Made by a program: the position numbers and the translations under genes. Of a stretch of 64,000 nucleotides of DNA, positions 27,590 to 35,700 are shown piece by piece; the first letter of the stretch is position 1, and every line of letters starts with the position of its first letter. The DNA is from Verrucomicrobiaceae bacterium UBA7681 (lineage in GTDB: Bacteria > Verrucomicrobiota > Verrucomicrobiia > Verrucomicrobiales > Verrucomicrobiaceae). The stretch lies in the NCBI GenBank assembly GCA_002482965.1, contig DLGZ01000073.1, forward strand, positions 109,117 to 173,116, written 5' to 3'. The notes beneath the pieces were generated by a model. It saw only the letters and a list, made by a program, of their open reading frames with translations. It ran no database searches and was not told the DNA's origin.

Positions 27590-27755
27590 CCACACACCAG
27601 CCCCAAAGGGGCTGCGTAACATAGCGAAGGGTTGCCGAGCCCTGGCGAGGCTACCCTGGTACAAGGCATCAAATCCGGAAAGCAAACCCAGCACTCCGCC
27701 ACACCCTAGGCCCACCAGCAGCGTCTGCAAAGAGCCCCGCCACACGCCCGCCCCA
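27590..27755. repeat. REP-like intergenic repeat with hairpins
   Basis: The 394-bp gap between the fascin-like gene and the serine hydrolase holds a dispersed-repeat-like block. It contains the hairpin agcccc-aaa-ggggct (27599-27613), an imperfect stem around agggttgccgagccctggcgaggctaccct (shown here only by its pairing agggt...accct), and two copies of ccccgccacac near its ends. Similar hairpin blocks are frequent between genes in Verrucomicrobia and Planctomycetes. It differs in sequence from the two other repeat families in this window. The 27419-27589 part shows nothing I recognise apart from AT-rich promoter-like DNA. Confidence 0.5.
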
Positions 27756-27773
27756 TGATCAGATGGCGCTCCT

Positions 27774-28940
27774 TTACCACAGCGCCTTCGCCGCCGCGTT
27801 TTGAAACGCCTCGCGCACCGGGCTGGCGTCGCTATTGGGGAAGTTCGCACGCTGCACCATCAACACATAAATAACCCCTTTCTTCGGATCAATCCACGCC
27901 TGCGTACCCCACGCACCGCCGTGACCATAGGTGCCGGGCGAAAGCATTTTCGCCAGACCTTCATGCGGCTCCTTCAGCACGCACGCACCGATGCCCCAGC
28001 CGTAGTTCTTGCCATGACTGCCGAACTCCTCTTTCTGGAAAAAGCCGCAGGGCAGATCGCCCGTATGCACAGACGAGAGAATCTTCACCACCTCCGGACT
28101 CAGGATGCGTTTGCCATCCAGCGTGCCACCATTGAGCAGCATCTGGCAGAAGCGTGTGTAATCCTTCGCGCACGAATACAGGCCGCCATTCCCCTGCGGC
28201 GGACGCCCGCGTTTCCCGAAGTCAGCGCGTGGCGGCACTGCTTCCAATTTGCCGGTCTCCTTATTCTTCGCATACCCCCTGGCCATCTCCCCCCACTGCG
28301 CATCCGTCGGATAAAAAGCAGTCTTCGTCATGCCCAGCGGATCAAACACGCGCTTCTGCAAAAACTCGTCGAACGTCATCCCGCTGATCACCTCCACGAT
28401 GCGTGCCGCCGCATTAATGCCGGACTGGCAGTACTGCCATTTTTCGCCCGGCTCATACTGCATCGGCGTCGCCAGCCAGATCCGCACCAACTCCGCGAGC
28501 GTGTGCGCCTCCTGCGCCTTCACACCACCCGCCTCCCCCAGCCCCGAAGTATGGGTCAAAATCTGCGTGATCGTGAGATTCGCCGCTTTACCCGCAGGCG
28601 TTTTCAGCCCCGCAAATTCCGGCAGATACTTCGCCACCGGATCCGCGATGTTCAGCTTCCCCTCGTCCTGCAGCATCATGATCGCCACCCCCGTGACCGG
28701 TTTCGTCATCGAGGCAATCCAGCACATCGTATCCACACTCATCGCCTTCTGCTTCTCAACGTCCGCCATCCCATTGGCTTCCAGATGCAGCACCTCATCC
28801 TTCTTCGCCACCACCGTCACCACCCCCGCCACCTCACCCTTGCCGATCATCTCCCGCATCGCCTCCCCAACGCCAGGAAGCTGGGGCGTGTCCGCAAAGG
28901 CGATCGACGAAAGAACAAAAGGAAGGAGAAGCGTGCGCAT
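27774..28940 (-). CDS. serine hydrolase, beta-lactamase class C / esterase family
   Basis: A 388-residue exported protein (signal MRTLLLPFVLSSIAFA). It has the SxxK motif SMTK (Ser77, Lys80) in IASMTKPVTG and the block ILTHTSGLGE. The tyrosine motif appears as YCQ (Tyr170) in WQYCQSGINAAARIVE, and the third motif is HGG in GHGGAWGTQAW. Related enzymes usually read YSN at the second motif, so the Asn is replaced by Gln. The family includes D-alanyl-D-alanine carboxypeptidases, esterases and class C beta-lactamases; an esterase or peptidase role is more likely than drug resistance. ATG 28940 was chosen over the upstream frame start at 29006 for its signal peptide. Confidence 0.9.
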   Translation of the reverse strand: MRTLLLPFVLSSIAFADTPQLPGVGEAMREMIGKGEVAGVVTVVAKKDEVLHLEANGMADVEKQKAMSVDTMCWIASMTKPVTGVAIMMLQDEGKLNIADPVAKYLPEFAGLKTPAGKAANLTITQILTHTSGLGEAGGVKAQEAHTLAELVRIWLATPMQYEPGEKWQYCQSGINAAARIVEVISGMTFDEFLQKRVFDPLGMTKTAFYPTDAQWGEMARGYAKNKETGKLEAVPPRADFGKRGRPPQGNGGLYSCAKDYTRFCQMLLNGGTLDGKRILSPEVVKILSSVHTGDLPCGFFQKEEFGSHGKNYGWGIGACVLKEPHEGLAKMLSPGTYGHGGAWGTQAWIDPKKGVIYVLMVQRANFPNSDASPVREAFQNAAAKALW

Positions 28941-29087
28941 AGTGGTTAGACCTGTTAAACGCCGCCATGTCGCCAATGTTGCTCCGCTCCTGGCCTCCGT
29001 AAACAAGGCCTCGCAGACCTCTCATCGTAGCGGCAATGATCGCAAGCCCCGGTTGCAGTCAGCGAACTTTGTGGCAATTCATTGCAT

Positions 29088-29333
29088 ATGACCATCACGC
29101 TGCCCCCAGCTTTGGACGCTCTTCTGGCCAGAAAATTGGCCACGGGAAAATATGAAGATGCAGGCGAGGTGGTGCGCGAAGCCTTGCGCCAGATGGACTC
29201 ACGTGAATCAGCTCTCGAACTTCTGCGCCAGGAGGCCGCTCTGGGCTTTGATCAGTTGGATCGCGGCGATTCTGTCGAAATGGACCGTGATACCTTCATG
29301 AACCACTTCCGCCACCGCAGACAGGCCGCATGA
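29088..29333 (+). CDS. ParD-family antitoxin, without an intact toxin next to it
   Basis: An 81-residue protein of the ParD/CopG ribbon-helix-helix type. The N-terminal strand MTITLPPALDALLARKLATG is followed by the KYEDAGEVVREALRQMDSRE helices, and the C-terminal tail FDQLDRGDSVEMDRDTFMNHF is the usual toxin-binding segment. A true ParE toxin gene normally overlaps or follows immediately. Here an ATG overlaps the antitoxin stop (ATGA, 29330), but its frame stops after three codons. The TTG-led extension to 29082 adds only two residues. It is probably an orphan antitoxin or a relic. Confidence 0.8.
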   Translation: MTITLPPALDALLARKLATGKYEDAGEVVREALRQMDSRESALELLRQEAALGFDQLDRGDSVEMDRDTFMNHFRHRRQAA

Positions 29334-29437
29334 CTTTTTAAACAGGCATATGCCGTCGCGACATCGGTGGAGACATCATTTCAAACGTAATCTTACACGT
29401 CATATTTCCACCCGAGGTACCGACAAAGGCCTTCTAA
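29330..29437 (+). pseudogene. possible remnant of a ParE-like toxin
   Basis: An ATG overlapping the ParD stop in the normal ParD-ParE arrangement opens a frame that hits TAA after MTF. Read through in the same frame it continues TGICRRDIGGDIISN, which resembles the opening helix of ParE toxins (xARRDIxxII). It then runs into the 3' end of the FRG gene on the other strand and stops at 29435. The similarity is short and the call is tentative. Confidence 0.2.
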
Positions 29438-30088
29438 ATCCGGAAATATTGTGCGGCTACTTATTCCGTGATTCGAGAGAGAGCTCACAATACTCAATTT
29501 TTTTGAGGCTGGAATTTGAAACTCAGTTAACAATGGTTTTGATCGTGGATTGTCCTCGAGGGGAACAAAGGCTCCTGCGCTTTTGGAATAACTATGCAAG
29601 GTAAACCAGCCATCTTGTGCAATTATGCGCTGGTTATTGTGGCGGGGCTGAAAAACTCTGGTCCTAGAAGTCTGAAAGGGATCTTTATCATAGACATCTT
29701 CGATTAAGAGATTGTCAGCCTCTAGCGCATAAACGTACGCGTCTTTGTCGGATTTGTCTGAGCAAGCAAACCAAAGAGCCACCAATGGATTGCTCGTCCA
29801 GTCTAGTAATCGAGTAGAAAGACCATGGTGCTGAGCTAAAACAAGCAAGTCTAAGACATTATCCTTGTCATTACGTGAGTTAAGCATGGCATGTCCAAGT
29901 AGCTGAAGCTGTCTAATAATCTTTTTCTCCTTAGCCCCTGTGTCGCGTTTTCGATCTCGACGCGCAATGCTTGGCAAAAGATTTCCTTGAACCGGCTGTC
30001 CACGATATAACATCAGATCTGTCCAGATATCCAAGTTATCCGTGTGGCTCACGAATTTTGGCAGTGAGTCAATTTTGATTTGGTTCAT
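29393..30088 (-). CDS. FRG-domain protein
   Basis: A 231-residue protein with the FRG domain, named for its F/Y-R-G motif. The motifs are LMLYRGQ near the N-terminus and AQHHGLSTRLLDWTSNPLVALWFAC in the middle, the strongest signature of the family. NQRIIAQDGWFTLH follows toward the end. ATG 30088 is preferred over a GTG at 30142 that would overlap mutS. It lies 50 bp downstream of mutS on the same strand. Base composition is clearly more AT-rich than mutS and the serine hydrolase, and codon use differs, which suggests horizontal acquisition. FRG proteins occur often in mobile and phage-related regions, but their activity is not established. Confidence 0.85.
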   Translation of the reverse strand: MNQIKIDSLPKFVSHTDNLDIWTDLMLYRGQPVQGNLLPSIARRDRKRDTGAKEKKIIRQLQLLGHAMLNSRNDKDNVLDLLVLAQHHGLSTRLLDWTSNPLVALWFACSDKSDKDAYVYALEADNLLIEDVYDKDPFQTSRTRVFQPRHNNQRIIAQDGWFTLHSYSKSAGAFVPLEDNPRSKPLLTEFQIPASKKLSIVSSLSNHGISSRTIFPDLEGLCRYLGWKYDV

Positions 30089-30138
30089 AACGTAATGAAT
30101 TGAGGTCCAATGCTTACACTGTGGAAATGCAGACTCCC

Positions 30139-32679
30139 TCACCCAAACAAAACCATCTGCCCCGCGTCCGCATCACTCACCGCCTTCTTCCTCACCTTCG
30201 CCGGCACACTCGTCGCCACCGGCACCTCCTTCACACTCTCCGCAGGCTGATGCCCCGCCTCAAGCTGCTGCAGCACTTCCTTCGCGCGCTCAATCACACC
30301 CTCTGGCAAGCCCGCGAGTCTCGCCACCTGGATCCCATAGCTCTTCTCAGCGCACCCTGGTAAAATCTTGCGCAGGAAAATAATCTGCTGGTTCCATTCC
30401 TTCACCGCCACGTTGTAATTTTTCACCGCGCTGCGGCTTTGCGCCAGCGCCGTGATCTCATGGTAGTGCGTCGCAAACAAGGCCCGTGAGCCGACCTTGT
30501 CATGGATGTGCTCGGCCACGCTCCACGCGATGCTCAGTCCATCAAACGTCGAAGTCCCGCGCCCGATCTCATCCAAGATCACCAGGCTGCGCTCCGTCGC
30601 ATTGTTCAGGATCAGCGCCGTCTCGTTCATCTCCACCATGAACGTACTCTGCCCACGCGCGAGATCATCACTCGCGCCGATGCGCGTGAAGATGCGATCC
30701 ACCAGCCCCACCTCCGCACTCGCCACCGGCAGATAGCTCCCGATTTGAGCCATCAGTGTCAGCAGCGCCGTCATACGCAGATAAGTGCTCTTACCCGCCA
30801 TGTTCGGCCCCGTGATGAGAATCAGCCGACTCTCCTCCGGCTCCAGCGTGATATCATTCGGGACAAAGCGCTCGCCACTCGTGAGATTCTGATCCAGCAC
30901 CGGATGCCGACCATCTCGTATGAACAAATTGCGCGTCTCATTCAAAACGGGCCGCGTGTAATTAAACAGCCGCGCCGTCTCCGCCAGCGACCCCAGCGCA
31001 TCCAGAATCGCAATCGTCTCCGCCGTCTCCTGAATGTGCGCCAGATGCTCCAGAACCCGCCCGCGCAGGCCGAGGAACTCTTCATACTCCAGCGCCTTGC
31101 TGCGCTCCTCACTGCCGAGGATCTTGTCCTCCATGCGCTTCAACTCATCCGTGATGTAGCGCTCGCCATTCACCGTCGTCTGCTTGCGATGGTAATCTGT
31201 CGGCACACTGCCCACGTTCGCCTTGGTGATCTCAATGAAGTAGCCAAAGACCGCGTTGTACTTAATCTTGAGACTCTTGATCCCCGTGCGCTCGATCTCG
31301 CGATTTTGCAAATCCGCAATCCATTGCCGGCCCAGCGTCGTCGCCGCGCGCAGCTCATCCAGAGCAGGCAGATAGCCCTCGCGAAACACACCCCCCTCCT
31401 TGATCTGCATCGGCGGCTCATCAGCAATGGACCTCTGAATCTCCTGCGAGATGCCCGTGAGATCATGCAGCCGCTCTAGCAGCAGTGGGATCATCTTGAT
31501 CCCTCCTTCAGCAGCAGACTCCTCATCATCCCCCACCACCATGAGCTGCTCCAACGCTGCACGCAAAGCCGGCACTACTTCCAGTGAAGACGCCAGCATC
31601 AGCAAATCACGCCCATTCCCGCTTCCCTGACTCAGCCGCGAGCTCGTGCGCTCCAGATCCCGTACTTCCTTCAGCAGCGTGCGGATCTGACTGAACAGCA
31701 TCGACTCCTCAAGCAAGCCCGCGATCATATCCTGTCGCTGTGTGAGAGCATCGAGATCACGCAACGGATGCAGCACCCAGTGGCGCAGTTTGCGCGCACC
31801 CATCGGCGTGCAGGTGCGGTCCAGCGCGCTCAGCAGCGTATGCGCCGCACCACCGCGTGCCGTGACCAGCTCCAGATGACTCTGGCTCGCAGCATCAATC
31901 AGCACCACATCACTGATCTGCGCATACCGCAGCCGTTGGATGTGCTCCACACTGCGCCGCAGTTGAAACTGCAAGTACTGCAAAATACACCCCGCAGCAC
32001 CAATCGCCGCACTCAGCCCCTGACAGCCAAAGCCATCCAGCGACTGCACCTTGAAATGCTGCGTCAGACTGTGCTGCGCCTGATCAATCAAAAACAGATA
32101 GCCTTCAATCGCCTGCGCACAGCTCGGACTCCCGAGTGCCGCGATCAAATCTCCCTGATCTTCGCTGTACAGGATCTCGCTCGCCTGCAGCCTCTCCAGC
32201 TCATCCGCCAACTCGGTCGTGTCCTTGAACTCCGCCACCTCAAACTCACCTGTCGTGTGGTCCACATAAGCGAGTCCAAGCTTCTTCCCCTCGCGAAACA
32301 CCGCCGCCAGGTAGTTCGAGCGGTTCGAGTCCAGCAAATTGAGATCGCTGATCGTCCCCGCGCTCAGCACCTGCGACACCGCACGCTCCACGATCTTCCC
32401 CGGCACCGGATCCGTCGTCTGCTCCGCGATGGCCACACGCTTGCCCGCCTTGATCAGCTTGGCGATGTACCCCTGCGACGAATGATGCGGCACGCCGCAC
32501 ATCGGCACACCATTGCGCTTCGTCAGCGCCACATTGAGGATGGGCGCGGCGGTCTTCGCATCCTCAAAGAACAGCTCATAAAAGTCCCCCAGGCGGAAGA
32601 ACAGCAGCACGTCCTCCGGCAGCTCGCGCCGGATGGCGAGGTACTGCTTCATCATGGGAGTGGCGGTGGCGTCAGACAT
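30139..32679 (-). CDS. mutS: DNA mismatch repair protein MutS
   Basis: An 846-residue MutS, the mismatch-recognition ATPase. The N-terminal mismatch-binding motif is in FFRLGDFYELFFEDA (Phe-x-Glu read as FYE). The connector and lever domains follow in order. The ATPase has Walker A GPNMAGKSTYLR, Walker B LVILDEIGRGTSTFDG and the downstream ALFATHYHEITALA. The C-terminal helix-turn-helix region (LPEGVIERAKEVLQQLE) is intact. Length is normal. ATG 32679 is used, not the frame start four codons earlier. No mutL is in this window. Downstream on the same strand is the FRG gene. Confidence 0.97.
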   Translation of the reverse strand: MSDATATPMMKQYLAIRRELPEDVLLFFRLGDFYELFFEDAKTAAPILNVALTKRNGVPMCGVPHHSSQGYIAKLIKAGKRVAIAEQTTDPVPGKIVERAVSQVLSAGTISDLNLLDSNRSNYLAAVFREGKKLGLAYVDHTTGEFEVAEFKDTTELADELERLQASEILYSEDQGDLIAALGSPSCAQAIEGYLFLIDQAQHSLTQHFKVQSLDGFGCQGLSAAIGAAGCILQYLQFQLRRSVEHIQRLRYAQISDVVLIDAASQSHLELVTARGGAAHTLLSALDRTCTPMGARKLRHWVLHPLRDLDALTQRQDMIAGLLEESMLFSQIRTLLKEVRDLERTSSRLSQGSGNGRDLLMLASSLEVVPALRAALEQLMVVGDDEESAAEGGIKMIPLLLERLHDLTGISQEIQRSIADEPPMQIKEGGVFREGYLPALDELRAATTLGRQWIADLQNREIERTGIKSLKIKYNAVFGYFIEITKANVGSVPTDYHRKQTTVNGERYITDELKRMEDKILGSEERSKALEYEEFLGLRGRVLEHLAHIQETAETIAILDALGSLAETARLFNYTRPVLNETRNLFIRDGRHPVLDQNLTSGERFVPNDITLEPEESRLILITGPNMAGKSTYLRMTALLTLMAQIGSYLPVASAEVGLVDRIFTRIGASDDLARGQSTFMVEMNETALILNNATERSLVILDEIGRGTSTFDGLSIAWSVAEHIHDKVGSRALFATHYHEITALAQSRSAVKNYNVAVKEWNQQIIFLRKILPGCAEKSYGIQVARLAGLPEGVIERAKEVLQQLEAGHQPAESVKEVPVATSVPAKVRKKAVSDADAGQMVLFG

Positions 32680-32755
32680 GGGAGGGCTCAAGAAGTCAAG
32701 AGCATGGTCCTTAGGTCAAGAAGGAGTCGCCACTGGCACCGGGCTAATGCCTGAT

Positions 32756-35700
32756 TCAGCGCCTCCGGCGCCAGACCAAAGTCATGCAGGCGATCAACAG
32801 CAGCAGACCACGCCCTGGCTCAGGCACGACGACCAAGACGCCCGACGACTCGAAGAGGCTGGTGTCCCAGACCAGACCCGTGCCGAGCGTAGGCAGCAGG
32901 AGATCCAGCCCGGTCTCGGTGCCATCTCGAAACCGATTGCCCACCGTGAAGGTGTTAAAGTTGACGTCAGACCAGTCGATGAGGTTGAACACATCGCCAA
33001 AGACACCCGTGTACCCGCCCGTGAGAGTCACAGTGATGCCGCCGTTGTGATTGAGCGTGAGCATCCCGGTGGAGGCGATGAGGTCATGCCCGCCGCTGTT
33101 CCCTGCGAGGAAGCTGCTAAAGTCCGTGCTGATGTTGTCGACCCAGGTGGCGGTGTCGCCGCCGTAGCTGACGAAGGTGGAGGCAGCGTTGTCCGTGGTG
33201 GCACCCACCTGCAGCAGGGCACGATCCACACGGGAGGCGGAACCGGACAGCGTGAGGTTTCCCAGCACATACAGCGTGCCGGTTTGATCCCCCACGGTGC
33301 CAGCGGATGCGAGACTGTTGGTGACACTGGAATTGCCGGGTTTCAGGACGCCGGTGCTGTTGGTGGCACCCACGTTGCTGCCCACGGTAAGCGTGGCACC
33401 TGTGCCACCAATAGTACCAGCACCAGAAATCACACTGTCAGTGGTATATGCAGCGCCCGTACGCTGGCTGATGTCAAAGGCTGCTCCGGCTGAGACATTC
33501 ACCCAGGCGGCGTCATCCATGCTGCCGTCCGCAACGAGCGACAGGGTGCCTGCCGACACGCTGACATTGCCGGTGTTGGTGTTGACCCCCTTGAAGACGA
33601 GCTTTCCGCCTCCTTTCTTCGTGAAGGATCCGCTGCCCGCGATTTCGGCATCAGCCTCGAAAGTAGCGGTGCGGCCGGTTTCCACTTCGAAGCTGCGCAG
33701 GCTGGCATCAGTGCTCGCACCGGCACCGTTCAGGGTGATGGTCACGTTCTGATTCGTGAGGTCGGTGTCGGAGATGTTGCCAATGGTGCCACCCTGCCAG
33801 TTGTAGGTGGCGGTGCCGTCTCCCTGGCTGAGGTCACGGAATCGCATGGTGGCCGTCCCGGATTGATTGAGGGTGCCCTGGGTGCTCAGCGGCGTCGCGC
33901 CAGGAGAGGAGTAGTTGGCATCGGCCATGAGGAACGTATCGACCACGATCGTACCCACGGCGTAAGTCAGCGTGCCACGGCCGTAGCCGTTGGAGTTGGT
34001 CCCGTTGCCGATGCGGCCAAGGACCAGCAGATTGATCAGCATGTCCACATCCGCAGCGTTGGTGAGGTTCATGGAGGAACTGTTGGGGGTGCCGGTGCCG
34101 TTGACGTCGCTGTCACCGATGAAAAGATTGGCACCCGTACTGCCACCCTGCTGACCACGGAGCGTGAAAGAGCCCCCGCTGCCGATGGTCACATCCGCCC
34201 TGGAGCGAGTCCCGCCGATGGTGAACGTATCCACATGGATCGTCGTGGTGCCGGAACCGAGATTCAGGGTGGACGGAGCGTTGGTGTTCACCACACCCAC
34301 AGGGCAACTGCCGATGAGAATCGAACTAGCGGTGATGGAATTGGTGCCGTTGGAAAGTGTCAAAATGCCCGTGGTCGTGCGGCTGTTCGGATTCGAGATG
34401 GCACCATTGAAAACGCCCATTTGAATCTGGCTGACATTGATGGTGACAGACGAGGCAGCAGAGAAATTGACGGTGCCAACAGTGTTGCCCGTGGCCGCGC
34501 CTGCGGTGGGATCACGAAACCCGATGAGGATGAAGTCATCCCCGCCGCCATCGCCGATGTTCACCGCGCCGCCCAGAACCGTCAGCGTGGCGTTCACCTC
34601 CGGAGCGCTGTTGTACACCCCGCCAACCACAAGGGACTGGAGGTTCATCCCGTTTTGGATCGTGGAGGAAAGAGTCCCGCTCGTCACGCTGGCGGTTTGG
34701 ATCAGGTAAAGCGCCTCGGTGGTGTTGGCCGCGATGGTCTGAAAATTCATGGCACCCTGATTGACGACGGTGGCTCCCGTGTAAGTCGGTGCAGCGCTGA
34801 GCGTCAGTGTGCCGGTGCCGGTCTTGGTCAGGCCGCCGTTGCTGTTGTTGCCGATCGCGTTGGCGAGCGTCACATTGTTCGCTCCGACATCAAACACGCT
34901 GCCGACCTCAAGGATGTAACCACCGAAGTTCGGCGTGAGATAGACGGAGGCTCCGGACAGTTCCACCGCCCGCGAACCAGCAGTGATGTCGGTGGTATTG
35001 CTGGCACCCCAGCGCAGCGTGCCACCGCTGACGCGCACCATGCCGCTGCCGAGATTTCCTGCTGAGGCACCGAATTCGAGGATGCCTTGGTTGATCGTGG
35101 TCGCCCCGGAGTAGGCGTTGGCACCACCGAGGATGAGCGTGCCCGCACCCGTCTTGGTGAGGCCGGTTGCGCCGCCATTGTCGATGATGGCAGACTGCAG
35201 GGTCAAAGTGGCACCGGTGGCCGTGGCGTGTGAGGAGGTGATATGAACAACGAGTTCACCATTCCCAGACTGAATGGAGTCATAGCCGCTGATGACGACG
35301 TCGTTGTCCGTGGCTCCGGCGGTGACAAGAAGCCCGCCGCTGGTGAGTGTGAGAGTGCTGCCCGTGCCGCCGGCCAGATTGACCGAGCCGCCGCTGCTCA
35401 CGATCCGCAGGGAGTTCAGCGTTTTCGTGCCGAGCGCTGAGGCCGTGGCGCTCAGGCTGAGGTTGGCGTCGCTGGTGGCCGTGCCGTAGTTCGTTGCGTA
35501 CTCCGCAGTGGTCAGGGTGCGCAGGCTGTTGCCCGTCGCACTGTCCACCGTGAGAAAGGTGTCACCCACACCTGTGGGGCTGTTTTCACCGATGGCGAAG
35601 GCAAGAATTTTCAGATTCGTCGCGCCTGCGGTGGTGCTGGTGCCGACGAGATAGCTGTTGATGGCCGTAGCGGTGGTGAAGGTGACACGTGTGGCATCAG

